Source of the DNA: Monoplex corrugatus
Lineage: Eukaryota; Mollusca; Gastropoda; Littorinimorpha; Ranellidae
Assembly: GCA_030674185.1 (NCBI GenBank)
Contig: CM060307.1
Span: 53,893,442 to 53,957,441, forward strand
DNA length: 64,000 nucleotides
Direction: 5' to 3'
Shown here: positions 1 through 10,671 of the stretch, in pieces
How positions within the stretch are numbered: position 1 is the stretch's first letter
How the letters are laid out: every line of letters begins with the position of its first letter
Position numbers and translations under genes: made by a program
The notes under the pieces: generated by a model
What the model saw: the letters and a program-made list of their open reading frames with translations, nothing else
What the model was told of the DNA's origin: nothing
Database searches by the model: none

Positions 1-319
1 ATAATGATTGTATTTATACATTTGTGTTTCTAATGCTTTTATTTACCTTGACGTACGACTTGCATCATGATTTCAAGACAGCCAGTGCGTTGTTGACCTA
101 CTTCATATACATTAGTGATATTGTTTCTTTCAGCAGTGCAGAAATGCAGACCGCTTTTTTCACAAGAACAAAGCCCCTGACACCTCTGTCTTTCAAGTCT
201 TAGGTTGTGTGATGTGTCACTGTGTGTGGATGGTAAGGGAAGAGGGGGAGAAGACGAAGTGGGGTGGGGGTGGGGGGAGTGTGTGAATGAAGGGGCCAGG
301 TACATTCTGGCTGTTTTCT

Positions 320-327
320 CTTTTTGC

Positions 328-374
<47 letters not shown>

Positions 375-385
375 CTCTGTCTCTG

Positions 386-421
<36 letters not shown>

Positions 422-521
422 TCTGTCTTTCTCAGTCTGTCTGTCTGACTCTCTCTCTCTCTCTCTCTATTTGTATGTGTATCCCTCTCTGTCTGCCTCT
501 GTCTCTGTCTATCTCTGTCTG

Positions 522-586
<65 letters not shown>

Positions 587-657
587 GTTTGAGAATGTGT
601 GAGTGATGTGTGGGCTGTGGCGTGAGTGAGTGAGTGAGTGAGGAGAGAGAGAGAGAG

Positions 658-707
<50 letters not shown>

Positions 708-810
708 GTGTGTTGTGTGTGTGGTGTGTGTGTGTGTGACTATGTGAGAGAGACAGACAGACAAAGAGAGAGAGAGAGAAACACAGAGAGAGAGACAGAG
801 AGAGAATATG
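320..810. repeat. Compound TC / GT / GA microsatellite block
   Basis: Nearly 500 bases of simple sequence: an interrupted (TC)n and (TCTG)n tract to about 590, a short (GAGT)n patch near 630, a GA run at 640-660, a GT run at about 661-745 and a GA/GACA tail to 805. Long open frames here read only as Ser-Leu, Cys-Val or Arg-Glu strings and have no coding value. The flank 1-320 shows no gene. Confidence 0.95.
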
Positions 811-860
811 TAAATAAAAAAGCATGGTATTTCGGAAAGATTGAATGACAATCTGGTTCA

Positions 861-1999
861 ATCTTTGAAATTATTTTGTCACAAATAAAACAAAAATAAA
901 AACAAAACAAATAAAACAAAACCAGCGTTGATCATTTCGTATTCATTTCATGTTTTGAGAGATAAGAGCGAACAAAAATTTTAGATGTGATTTTTCAGTT
1001 TTTCTAGAAATTTTCTCAGCATGCATTGAATCTAAAAGAGTTGGCAACAAAAGTGTAAGTAGATTTGATTGGTTCTTGAATGAGTACACAAATCTGACAA
1101 AATAACGATTTAGATCTTATTTGTGGATGAGATAGGAGAACTAATGCTTCTTAATTGAAGGTTTCTATCGACAGGTGTGTGTTGAGGGACTCGGGAAGTA
1201 AGTTCCAAACAACAGAACAAGAGTGTTACAAACTAGAGATAAAAAGATCAATTGTTGAATTTGGGATATTAATTTTCCTTACTGGTTTCGTGACTCATTG
1301 ATGGGAATGGTAATAATGGTAACGATGATGATGATGATATAATAACAGTAATAATAATAATAATAATTATAATAACAATAAGTTAATAAGAAACACCCGA
1401 GAGTGCTGGATGGGACCCAGAGCACCAATGCCTCACTACTCTTAGGACAATCACCTCACAAGCTCCCGACGCCACGCGTGCACGCGACGGCCATATCATC
1501 AAGCAAAGGGATGGGGGGGGGGGGAGGTTCTATGCGCTGCATGACCCATTCAGACCCAGTGATCAGTTAACTTGTTTACAAACCAAATGGCAAGTTGGAA
1601 AGATCACAAACCCCAGGACATAGCCACACAATGTGCACCAGCCAGGTCCAGCCCGGAGCAGGAGAGAATGGAAGAGCCCTGTCTTGCTTTATTCTGTGTT
1701 CCGGGACTTCATCTCTCTATTGGGCAGTCCGCCCAGCTGCCAGCTTTTATAGCTACCAGCTCTGTTCTCCTTACTATAGTCTCGACGATTGGCAGTCGGA
1801 AACTCCCAACGTTGTTATACTACAACCACAGGGGGGTGTTCGTACGGCCGCGAAAGTGGCCAGGCATGATGCTGTAGACAGCCCATTTTCTGTTCAGCTA
1901 GGCCTGACATACCCCATCCAGAATCCTTCTTGTTAACTAATAATAGTAACAGCAACACAACTAAACTAAGAAACCCCACAAATATCAATCATCTTGAAG
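861..1999. other. Non-coding stretch, no recognised feature
   Basis: AT-rich sequence with a small (ATA/ATG)n patch near 1325-1380, a G-run near 1507-1523 and a more GC-rich stretch at 1400-1935. Two overlapping open frames of about 100 codons (1572-1936, +) resemble no family I know and have no splice or start context that favours them. I see no gene. Confidence 0.5.
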
Positions 2000-3241
2000 A
2001 GAAAGAGATTCAATGTTTTAAGTGAGCAGACAACTGTTTTGTCTTAAAACCACTGAGAGGGAGTCCGTATTGTTGGGCCAAAAACACAGGATTTCCTTCC
2101 GCAAGTAGTCGGATATAACCGAGGTACTGTTAAGAAAAAAACTCCTTGATACCTGTGAGCTTTGGAAGGTTTGAGGAGTTCTGACACTAAATGTTGGCAT
2201 GGTATTCGTATTTAGACATTGAAAGCAGAGTGTGTCTGTTTTATACTTAATGCTTGTTTGATTGGAAGCCATGTAGTTTCACAAGAGTTCTTTTGCACGC
2301 ACCTTTGTTGTCGTAGGACAAGCCGAACTGCACTGTTTTGGATCGTTGGAGTTTGGATAGCCTATTATTAGAAAGCCCAGTAAACAGAGAGTTACTGTAG
2401 TCTTAGACAGAATGAAATTCACGACATACAGCACGTTTGTGGCATCAGCGGATTTTGCTTATTCTGCGTAGGCCCTATTTGAAGAGATAAAGAATTTTGC
2501 TCACGTAATTAACATGGACTGAATTTCATCAAGAAATGCACCAAGATTTCTTAGTTGCACACGACGTTTGGGGATACTTTTTGTTTGTTTACTTTTTTTT
2601 TTTTTTTTTTTTCGTATGTTTTAATTTGTTTTTGCTTTTCTTTATTAATTTTCGGTAAGTGTGCTTTCATCCGGGTAGATATTTTCAATAATGTTTTTAT
2701 TTTTTCAAGATGTCTCTCGGGAAACCAGAGTGGCGTAGATACGCCAGTCATCAGCGAAGAAATTAAAGAATGCTTCAGTGATTGTTGAATAACAGAGCTG
2801 TGTGGGTGTAAATACACGTGAAGAGAACGGAACCCAGATTAAAATCCTGTGGGACACAATTTTTCAGCAAAGATGGAGCTGATCTACCACTGATGAGAAC
2901 AGAATGAGTTCGGCAAGAAATATATGACTCGAACCACCCAATAAGAGATCCAATTGCAGCCAGATGTGATCGTGGTTGTTCCATCTTGAAATCATGACGT
3001 GTTGGTTACCGATAGCGTCAAACGCTGCTGACAGAGCTAGTCGGAGTAGATCTAGTAATAGGCCTTTTCCAGTGCCAAAAAATTGCAGAGAACCATTTTA
3101 ACAACTTTTAACAAAGGGCTCTTATGATAGGCTAATTGAAAGAAGATTTGGTTTCTAGGAGACGAAACAGCTGTGAGAAAACGTTTTGCTCAAAGACCTT
3201 GGACAAACATGAAAGACTGGAAACGGGCCGATAGTTTTGTT
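2000..3241 (-). mobile_element. Decayed L2/CR1-like non-LTR retrotransposon (RT core to C-terminus)
   Basis: On the minus strand this reads, with many stops and shifts, as the second half of a non-LTR reverse transcriptase. In order: NYRPVSSLSCLSKVFE (3132-3240, RT motif before the fingers), WFESYISCRTHSVLISGRSAP and a degraded PQGSVLGPVLF motif (2790-2984), a FADDW-like catalytic box (about 2745-2765), then a C-terminal DYCNSLLxGLP-like segment and an IKYKTDTLCFQCLN-like segment (2020-2470). It is clearly dead and older than the element that follows it at 3243. The catalytic box and flanks (2545-2815) are repeated at 4829-5110. Confidence 0.7.
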
Positions 3242-3242
3242 T

Positions 3243-4240
3243 TATAATAATAATAATAATTACAATATTTATATAGCGCAAAATCTCGATAAAAATCAAA
3301 TCTAAGCGCTGAACATACACTTACGCACGCGCGCACACACACGCACACACACACTCACACATGGCTATAAATGGGGAAAAAGAATAAAAGCAATGGAAAA
3401 TTATAGAGAGCATATTATATACAAATATATATTACAATGTGATTCCCCTCCGAGTGGAGACAGGCTACAGAGGGGGGATGAGTGAGGTCAGGATTTTATG
3501 CAGAGGAGAAAAGGTGAGTTTTGAGAGCGGACCTGAAGGAGACAAAAGTAGGTTGCTGACGGACAGAGAGAGGAAGTTTGTTCCAGGAGAGTGGACCAGA
3601 AACAGAGAAGGCTCGTGGACCATAGGTATTGAGCTTAGTGCGTGGAAAGCGAAAAGTCAGAGGATCGGAGGCAGAGCGGAGGGTACGTGAGGGAACATAG
3701 ATCTCAAGTAGGCTTGACAGGTAATCGGGGCTGCGTTATTGAGGCTTTTGTAGCACATGGTGTCTAGTTTGTACTGTATGCGCTTTGATACAGGGAGCCA
3801 GTGAAGTTGTGCCAGGAGAGGAGATATGTGGTCAGCTTTTTTCTTTTTGAGTACAAGGCGTGCAGCATTGTTTTGAATGCGCTGTAGGATGTGAATGGTG
3901 GAGGCAGGAAGACCAGACAGGAGTGAATTGCAATAGTCAATGCGAGACATTATGAAGGAGAGAACGAGTTTTGCAGTTGTTTCGACAGAGAGATACTTCC
4001 TGATCAGGCTTATACGATGGAGGTGATAGTAGCAAGATCTGGCAGTTTGAGAAACAAAGTTGTTCATGAAGAGGGTAGGATCAATGCAGACACCAAGGTT
4101 TTTAGCTGAATCAGAAATTGGGACTGATGTGTTACATAATGGGAGAGAAAGAGGAGGCAGCTGAGAAAGTTTCTGACGGGTGCCAATGAGGATAGCTTCT
4201 GTCTTGTCATTAAGCTGAAGTTTTGTGTTGTGTTTAGATT
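3243..4240 (-). mobile_element. 5'-truncated L2/CR1-like retrotransposon, copy A, with (ATT)n tail
   Basis: The minus strand carries the C-terminal third of a non-LTR reverse transcriptase, seen as KTEAILIGTRQKLSQLPPL (about 4160-4225), NNFVSQTARSCYYHLHRISLIRKYLS, SRIDYCNSLLSGLPASTI and LLAQLHWLPVSKRIQYKLD within the open frame 3657-4067. It continues past a frame change to the usual C-terminal region at 3440-3660. The 3' end is an (ATT)n tail (3245-3258) preceded by a conserved GCGCTATATAAATATT-type end. It sits directly against the older RT remnant at 2000-3241, so it probably inserted into it. A sister copy lies at 26965-27868 on the other strand. Confidence 0.8.
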
Positions 4241-4719
4241 AATGGGATGTATTGGATCGCTTATGACTACCGGTTGAATAGGTTTGTATTAACTCCGTGG
4301 CAAGACACCTGTGTTAAATGATGTATTCATTATTTTCAGTTGCAACTAGAGGAATTCCTTCAATACAGTCAAAAAGGAGAGGTATGGATACGATCTAGAA
4401 TGCAGAACTTTTAAAGGACACATGATGATCTAGACTGATAGGTTGAAATAATCTAAAATTCACTTTTGAAACAGTGGGACTGTCCTGTCATACTTTGTGC
4501 ATGAGTTGTCTCAGCTGTATATTGTCGCACGCAGAAGCTGGACGGCCCTGGGATACGCTGCATAAGACATCCTATTTTATCCGGAGACTTAACTCTCAAG
4601 TGTCACAGCGAGCGAGAAGTGACCGTGTGTCTATGCCGGGTGTGCGAGTGTGTCTGTTGGAGGGGGGGGGGGGATATGGTATGCAGATGCAAACCTTTTA
4701 TATACACACACTTACACCC

Positions 4720-4732
4720 TTGTACACACACA

Positions 4733-4828
<96 letters not shown>
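4720..4828. repeat. (AC)n microsatellite
   Basis: Almost uninterrupted CA dinucleotide run of about 105 bases, directly followed by the duplicated RT segment at 4829. Confidence 0.97.
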
Positions 4829-5110
4829 AAAATTTCTCAGTTGCAAAAGACGTTTGGGGGTACTTTTTGTTTTGTTTATTTCTGTTTTTGTATATGTGTT
4901 TGAATTTGCTTTTGTTTTTCTTCATTAATTTTCGGTAAGTGTGCTTTCATCCAGGCAGTTATATTTCCAATGATATTTTTATTTTCTCTGAATGTCTCTC
5001 GGGAAACCAGAGCGGAGCATTTATGCCAGAGTCATCAGCGAAAAAATAACAGAGTGCTTCAGTGATTGTTGAATAACAGAGCTCTGTACATGTAAATATA
5101 TACATATTTA
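4829..5110 (-). repeat. Second copy of the decayed RT palm segment found at 2545-2815
   Basis: About 280 bases align well with 2545-2815, sharing for example TTAATTTTCGGTAAGTGTGC, ATGTCTCTCGGGAAACCAGAG and GTGATTGTTGAATAACAGAG. The minus-strand reading covers the reverse transcriptase catalytic region, heavily decayed. It is either a separate insertion of the same old family or a local duplication. The AC array ends exactly at its left edge. Confidence 0.75.
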
Positions 5111-5282
5111 AGAGAATGGAACCCAGAAGAAATAACAGAGTAAATTTTCAAGTGAACACAGATTCAATTGCAATGAATTTTAGATTATTTCAAAAGTGAA
5201 TTTTAGATTATTTCAATCCATTAATCTAAAATCTGTGTACATGTAAATAAATACAAAGTGAAGAGAACCGGTAGTCATAAGC

Positions 5283-5439
5283 GATCACTTGAAAATTTAC
5301 ACTGATGGATCAATAATTGAAAGACAAGCAGGCTCAGCGTTTTTAATACCTCTTCTCAAAATTGGAAAATCTTTTTATATAGGACTTAATAAATCTGTCT
5401 TTACCGCTGAACTCTTTGCAATATTAATGGCTTTGAATT
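5283..5439 (+). pseudogene. RNase H domain fragment of a non-LTR element, cut by the scaffold gap
   Basis: The plus frame from 5289 reads LKIYTDGSIIER, then a SAFLIP strand and FTAELFAILMALN before the N run. YTDGS supplies the first catalytic Asp of RNase H and AELFAI the catalytic Glu of the second motif, as in the RNase H domain that follows reverse transcriptase in I/Nimb/Jockey-type elements. The reading frame is open up to the gap. The rest of the element is missing; the sequence beyond the gap is not its continuation in any frame I can read. Confidence 0.7.
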
Positions 5440-5539
5440 NNNNNNNNNNNNNNNNNNNNNNNNNNNNNNNNNNNNNNNNNNNNNNNNNNNNNNNNNNNNN
5501 NNNNNNNNNNNNNNNNNNNNNNNNNNNNNNNNNNNNNNN
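5440..5539. other. Assembly gap of exactly 100 N
   Basis: A run of 100 undetermined bases, the conventional size for a scaffold join of unknown length. Local inverted duplications at 4237-5287 lie next to it, so order and orientation across the join should be treated with caution. Confidence 0.98.
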
Positions 5540-6296
5540 ATTTTCCAAAAACTGATTAAATGTTTACCAGATCCAGTAAGGTTGATTGATCTTTTTTAAA
5601 TAATATTTTTATGATGAAAATTAGACAGATACTTTGTGATAGAAAACTGGTTTATACTTTCAATTTCCTAGTCAAAGTCTTACGTAGTTTTAAACATTTA
5701 TGGAAAACAAGTTTGTGTTTTATTATCATCACAGTTTTTCATGTATCCACTGGAATGTTATTTTATGTTTTCAAATTCTTTGTCAAATTAATGAGATAGA
5801 AGGTTAAACTATGTTTTCAAAGTCACAATCATAGAAAGATATATTATTATAAATTGATTTTTTTCAAGGTCAGTTTTGCAAAAGATAACATGGAGTTTAG
5901 AGTATGGTTTGACGATCTTGTTTTGACCTAATGGCAGATTTTTTACAAGTCATGACACAGAAGTGAACTGTAAAGCAGTGTGGAAAACTTCATGATGAAA
6001 TGTGACCCACACCAGTCATATCAGTGAAACTGCATATGGTATGTCAGTAATATTTAGTTATTCATCGTGACAGTTCAGATTCTATAGCAAACATTTCTCA
6101 TTGTTTTGATACTGTAGCGTTCAAAAGTATTACATTGTAATTATTTTACCTCTTTTTTTTTTTTTTTTATCGATGTCATTATCAGTAGATACTTGATAGG
6201 TTAAAAAAAATTACCTGACTTCTTTATTTCATGTAGGCAATTAATGCTTACTATAACTCAATAGAATTTTCAACTTTTTCTCCTGTTTTCTCATAG
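5540..6296. other. AT-rich non-coding stretch, probable intron of the SPEF1-like gene
   Basis: No exon, repeat or RNA gene is recognised. The stretch ends in a pyrimidine-rich tract and TAG at 6294-6296, the acceptor of the exon at 6297. Whether it belongs wholly to the same intron depends on the gap upstream. Confidence 0.5.
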
Positions 6297-6378
6297 TTTC
6301 ATCTCCATCTCCCATGGGTAATGAGACATCACCTTACAAATCGCCACGTGGCATCCCACACAGTCATCCAGCTCGAGT
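6297..6378 (+). CDS. SPEF1-like protein, exon A (partial gene)
   Basis: An 82-base exon between a TCATAG acceptor and a GTAAGT donor (6379). It encodes a low-complexity linker beginning SSPSPMGNETSPYKSPRGIP and ending HPAR plus a split Val codon. The two leading and two trailing bases give phases that join the exon at 7251 without a stop. It would be the disordered linker between the N-terminal calponin-homology domain and the C-terminal coiled coil of the SPEF1/CLAMP family. The linker itself is not conserved, so the call rests on the splice sites, the phase match and the exons that follow. The exons encoding the CH domain are not visible and probably lie upstream of the window or across the gap. 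Confidence 0.6.
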
Positions 6379-6619
6379 GTAAGTATAGTTGCCTTAAATT
6401 TAGTGATGAATTATCTCAGTTCAGTTGAATGGGGAAGTACATACAGTTGTGCTATCTGTGTTTTGTTGAAAACTTGCCAATCTTGTTGCTTTGTTGCCTT
6501 CTTTTGTTTGCTGTACAGAGTCGTGTTGGATTATAAATTGTATGTGTCTTGTATAGTGTATTAGATAATCATGTTGTTGGCTTCCTTTCTTTGGATTGAG
6601 AGACTAGAATCTTGTAAGA

Positions 6620-7205
6620 ATCTGTCTTGTGGATAGGCATATACCTCATTGCACCAGTGATGAGTCTGAAGGCCTGCTTGTGTACTTTATTGAGAGCTTG
6701 CAGGCTGGTCTTGGCTGAGGTTGACTGCCAATGGAGCCATATTCCAGATGGGGCCTGATTATTCCATGGTATATTGTTTTCTCAGTTGCTGTCCTTGCGG
6801 TGCCAGCCTATTTCCTTAGGATTGCTAACTTTCACCTGGCCTTAGTTTCTGCTTTTGCACAGTGTGGTTTACTTGAATGTAGGTTATTCATTCATCCTTT
6901 TTAAAAGGGGTTTCTCCAAGTGTGATGATGCCAGCCTTTTATTTGGTCAGCAAGGTGAACAGTGTTGCAGAGGGCTTCTCCCTGGTAATGGACGCACATA
7001 GTTTTCTACCCATACATTTCACCGCTCTGTTACTTGTTGCATTCTGTAAGTGGCAGTTGTCACATATTCCTTCTCACACCAGATCACCTGGTTGTCAGCA
7101 TGCAGAGCAGCTTTGATAGCCCTAGATAGTTTAGATATCAAGTCACTGACGGAGAGAAGGAAAAGAATGGGTATGAAAACACTGCCTTGCGGAACCATGG
7201 ATTTG
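6620..7205 (-). mobile_element. Decayed RNase-H-class non-LTR RT remnant inside the SPEF1-like intron
   Basis: The minus strand reads, through many stops, as the palm-to-thumb part of a reverse transcriptase. Near 7190 it starts MVPQGSVF (the PQGxxxSP motif). Near 6650-6770 it has HGIIRPHLEYGSIAWQS and then LNKVHKQAFRLITGAMRYMP, typical of I/Nimb-type elements that also carry RNase H. It is ancient and non-functional, and lies wholly between exons A and B of the SPEF1-like gene on the opposite strand. Confidence 0.65.
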
Positions 7206-7250
7206 AACTATAAACTCTGAATGCTGCTTTTTGTGGTGTCTTTCATGCAG

Positions 7251-7368
7251 GACCTACTCCACCACCCGCCCGTCATTGCCTTTGCTTCCCCCGCCATCAG
7301 ACAATGTGGCAAAATCTCTCTTGGAGGAAAAAGAGCTTGAAAGCTTGGCAAAGGATGAAACAATAAGG
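7251..7368 (+). CDS. SPEF1-like protein, exon B (coiled-coil start)
   Basis: A 118-base exon between acceptor CATGCAG and donor GTGAGA (7369). Joined to exon A it reads VTYSTTRPSLPLLPPPSDN, then AKSLLEEKELESLAKDETIR. The second half matches the start of the C-terminal coiled coil of SPEF1 (sperm flagellar protein 1, also CLAMP), where the family has a pattern of the type xAEKExELLASQETVQ. The exon ends in phase 0 and continues into exon C. The proline-rich stretch before the coiled coil is also a family feature. Confidence 0.8.
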
Positions 7369-8003
7369 GTGAGAGAAAGGCAGGCAAAGAAAGAGAGGGA
7401 GGGGGAGAGTGTATATATGTATGTTTGTTTGTGTGTGTGTGTTTGGGTGTGTATATGATGGACAAGTTGCTAATAAGTTGAAATGTATATTATATGTGAG
7501 AGAGTGAGAGAAAACGCAATTACAGTGTAAAAGTAATGTGTGCTGGTAAGAGAGAAAGAGAAGAGAGAGAGTGGGTATACATGCACATGTTTTCACATCA
7601 TGTGTGACATATTTCCCCAGTTCTATCTGTTCAGCTATGTACATCTACATAAAATCTCAAGTTTCGTAGTCAGCGTCACACTGTTGAACATTTTGCATTC
7701 AGTTTTAGACAAATTATGGACAGTAAACTTTTTGAGATGGTGTCGTTGTGTTTGTTAATTTGAATTTTATGAAATTGTGATAACATTTTGTTGCTTGTTG
7801 CTTGTCCGTGATGTCTGTGACTGTATGTAATGAAAGAATTGTTATATTTTAGTCCTGGTATGTATTTGTCTATTCATATACCAGTTTATTTGTATATTTG
7901 GTTGGTTGATTGTCTGTATTGTGAGTTGAATTATTTTTATGATTTTTAGCATTAATTGCTTGACTTGGCTGTGCATGATATTCTAAAATGTTTTCAAATA
8001 CAG

Positions 8004-8129
8004 ATACTGAATGCCAAACTGAAGCGACTGGAACACCTGCTTAATCTGAAGGACATGAGGATTGGGGACTTGGAAACACGACTCACTAATGCACCGGGAC
8101 TGAGATTGATGCGCTTGGAAGACATGTGA
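8004..8129 (+). CDS. SPEF1-like protein, last coding exon C
   Basis: Follows acceptor AATACAG and runs 41 codons to a TGA at 8127-8129. It encodes ILNAKLKRLEHLLNLKDMRI and then GDLETRLTNAPGLRLMRLEDM. The LxxKxxRLEHLLxLKxxRIxDL signature is the hallmark C-terminal coiled coil of SPEF1/CLAMP, which in known members mediates dimerisation and microtubule bundling in motile cilia, sperm tails and epithelial microtubules. A 20-residue tail follows the signature. Together with exons A and B about 107 C-terminal residues are recovered. The paralogue SPEF2 is a much larger protein and does not fit. Confidence 0.85.
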   Translation: MLNAKLKRLEHLLNLKDMRIGDLETRLTNAPGLRLMRLEDM

Positions 8130-8830
8130 ATCATTGCTTCTGGACTCTAAAAATGTGGGATCTCACTCGTAAAACCTGAAGACATCATCTGTTTGCACTT
8201 TCAGATTGTGCTGCATGTGTCTATGCCATACTAGTATTCTTGGATGTGCCTACAAATTTTGTTATTGTTCAGGATTTTCAGTCTCATGATGCCGTAGAAG
8301 TTGAGGTTTGCTTATTCCCTATGAAATGTTCTTGGGAGTTTTCAAGGAGAAAGAATCAGGGTTGACATTTTCGAGCATTCTGGCAGTATGAACCCATAAA
8401 GAGATGAATGTGCATTCAGGATATGTTTGTGGCTTTGATACTTAGCTAAAGCTTTTCGTTTTATTGTTATAACCTAAGAAGGGGTAATAAGCAAAACCGA
8501 AAATGCCCAAGGGCAGTGATATCTTCTTCAGCAGGCTCAAACTGTAACACCTCAGCCCTCTTTGAGTCTCCCTCTGTTAAACAGAAAAGTGTAATGCACC
8601 AACTCAGAATATAGGTACTTCACTCCTGTGGGAGGTATGATTTTCACATGAGAAACTTTGTTACAAACCTGACCTCAGATAGTTTTCACTGTCGTGCCAA
8701 ACCGAGAAACTTATCATGTAATTAAAGCAAATTGCCTGTGATCTGTGATTACATGAAAAATGTGTACTGAATGTTAATATGGACACTTCTTGGCTGCGTA
8801 TATTCATGATCTTGATTTTAATTTTCTTCT
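8130..8830 (+). other. Probable 3' UTR and flank of the SPEF1-like gene
   Basis: Sequence downstream of the SPEF1-like stop has no open frame of interest. An ATTAAA at 8721-8726 could serve as a polyadenylation signal; no canonical AATAAA is seen close to the stop. The UTR end is not determinable from sequence alone. Confidence 0.35.
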
Positions 8831-8834
8831 TCTT

Positions 8835-8839
<5 letters not shown>

Positions 8840-8906
<67 letters not shown>

Positions 8907-8938
8907 CTCTCTCTCTCTCTCTCTTTCTTTCTCTCTTT
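8840..8938. repeat. (TC)n microsatellite
   Basis: About 100 bases of TC/TTC repeats. Confidence 0.95.
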
Positions 8939-9270
8939 CAGTATCCAGTCAAATTTGGATCTATATATAATATCGTGCGAGATCTAGTAAACCACTTTGC
9001 GTATTTCACATAAAATAGCAGTCACAATCGGTAGAGAAATGGCTGATTGTTTGATGTAGATACATTTGCAGTGGATAGAAACTGGCTACAACCATGTAAG
9101 TGGATGACTAGTTTTTGTCGTGGTTGATTTTACCAGCTTCTTGTGTCTTATTTCTTTTTCTCATTTGCTGTCACTTTCGGAGATTTGTTCTTGAACTAAA
9201 TATGGTGATCCTTTGCAAAGTTTTCAAACCATAAGCTTTTTTGGAAGATCAACTGATGATGGGAAGAGCT

Positions 9271-9382
9271 CCTTCAAAGACAGTGTTTTCACAGTCTTCC
9301 TTCAAAGACAGTGTTTTCACAGTCTTCCTTCAAAGGCAGTGTTTTCACAGTCTTCCTTCAAAGGCAGTGTTTTCACAGTCTT
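9271..9382. repeat. 28-bp tandem repeat, four copies
   Basis: Four head-to-tail units begin at 9271, 9299, 9327 and 9355. The unit starts CCTTCAAAGACAGTG and ends TTTTCACAGTCTT. Units 3 and 4 carry one A-to-G change (AAAGG for AAAGA), otherwise they are identical, so the array is young. A (TTTG)n patch follows at about 9401-9430. Confidence 0.95.
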
Positions 9383-9430
9383 GAGTTTTTTTGGTTTTTA
9401 GTTTGTTTGTTTGTTTGTTTGTTTGTTTGG

Positions 9431-10036
9431 TTGTTGTTGGGGTTTTTTAACAAACTTTTGATATTTACGAAGTCTGAGTATTTTGGTATCTTGTATTAAG
9501 CCGTAACTCGTATACTGCATATTATGTACTGATATATCAAAATATGTACATTATGTAGACATTCCTGTTATTTACTCTTTTAATCATTTCATGTATATCA
9601 GTCATTTGTTTTAATCTTTTCTATCCTCTTTTACATTTATGTCTTTTACATTTTTTATTCTTTTCTATCTTCTTTTACATTTCTGTCTTTCACATCATTT
9701 TGAAAATGTCTTGTATTACAATCATCAGTTCTGATGTGCAGCTCCAGATATATATTTGAAGTATTGTCCTGTGAACAATTACTTGTACATTCCAGAAATG
9801 TGGGCATGAGATATTTTCACTTGTGTCAGATTGAAAGTATGAGTACTTCTCTTTTGTTGTTGTTTAATGCTGATGCTGTTGCTGTTGTTTGTATTTACAA
9901 TAGATGTGGGGATGGTATTTTATGTCACTGTTTTGTATCAGATCTTTTTCCTCTTAGTGACTGCAGCCATACATTTTGTTCTTGCATTCAGCCCTCTGCC
10001 CATTTGTGCATGAGCAGACTGTTTTTGCAACCATAA
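9431..10036. other. Non-coding stretch, no recognised feature
   Basis: AT-rich sequence with TTTTACATTT-type repeats near 9600-9690. A 100-codon plus frame (9734-10036) has no recognisable domain. It forms the left flank of the LTR retrotransposon. Confidence 0.5.
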
Positions 10037-10041
10037 CTCAC

Positions 10042-10228
10042 TGTGACGTGTGTTGACAGTAAACAGCATGCGGATAGCAGCACGGCATGATATTCGTTTA
10101 AATGATAACTGATTGCTGTTCACTGTGAAATGTATATATACTGTAGTCAGTTGAGAATCAGATAGTGACGAGTAAAGACGAAGAAGTATTGCCCTGTCTT
10201 CCGAGTTGGCTGTAGAAAGAACAAAACA
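10042..10228 (+). repeat. 5' LTR of the Gypsy-type element
   Basis: 187 bases, starts TGTGACGTGTG and ends AACAAAACA (TG...CA ends). It has the same length as the 3' LTR. A TATATATAC stretch near 10132 may be the TATA-like promoter region. Confidence 0.95.
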
Positions 10229-10246
10229 TGGTGTCAGAAGTGGGAT
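10229..10246 (+). promoter_or_regulatory. Primer-binding site, leucine tRNA
   Basis: TGGTGTCAGAAGTGGGAT begins directly after the LTR. It is the reverse complement of CCACTTCTGACACCA, the acceptor end plus CCA of animal tRNA-Leu(CAA). Steamer-related elements of bivalves are reported to use a leucine primer. Confidence 0.8.
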
Positions 10247-10291
10247 TACGAACTCTACAAAAATCCAGAATATTGAAGACTAAGTTCAACC

Positions 10292-10645
10292 ATGGAAGAT
10301 GAACAAGATGAGAGAAGAGACAGTCGACGACATGCCAAGATTCCATTGCCTCCTAAACTTGATGTCAATGGAGGAAACCTGCAGAGCAGCTGGAGGAAAT
10401 TCAAGAGGCTTTGGGACAGCTATGAGATTGTGACAACACAGACAGAAGAAGACTCAACATACAGAACAGCAGTTTTTCTTTCTTGCATCGGGCTGGATGC
10501 TATGGACATCTATGAAGGACTGGCATTTGCTAATGAAGCTGAAAGAAATGACATTGACACCGTTCTGCAGAAATTCGAAGAATACTGTGTGGGTTCAACC
10601 AATGAAACTTACGAAGCATTGCCCTGTCTTCCGAGTTGGCTGTAG
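10292..10645 (+). pseudogene. Truncated gag of the LTR element
   Basis: Starts MEDEQDERRDSRRHAKIPLP and contains LQSSWRKFKRLWDSYEI, TAVFLSCIGLDAMDIYEGL and a VLQKFEEYCVGSTNETYE segment, the N-terminal capsid region of mag-clade Gypsy gag. After TNETYE the frame enters a 58-base copy of the LTR end plus primer site and stops (ALPCLPSWL). The rest of gag, including zinc knuckles, is absent. Confidence 0.85.
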
Positions 10646-10671
10646 AAAGAACGAAACATGGTGTCAGAAGT
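10612..10671 (+). repeat. Internal copy of the LTR 3' end plus primer-binding site
   Basis: About 58 bases (GCATTGCCCTGTCTTCCGAG through GTGTCAGAAGTG) repeat the LTR/PBS junction found at 10176-10242, with the GAACGAAACA variant of the 3' LTR rather than the GAACAAAACA of the 5' LTR. It separates the truncated gag from the pol remnant. Confidence 0.9.

Noticed and set aside
217..861. 214-residue minus frame and other long frames over TC/GT arrays
   Set aside because: Composed of SL, RE, CV or HT repeats from microsatellites; the same holds for all such frames over AC/GT arrays in the window.
1572..1936. Two overlapping plus frames of about 100 codons
   Set aside because: No family resemblance, no splice support, composition not different from the surroundings.
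9271..9382. CRISPR-like array
   Set aside because: The 28-bp units are directly adjacent with no spacers, in a eukaryotic genome; a minisatellite.
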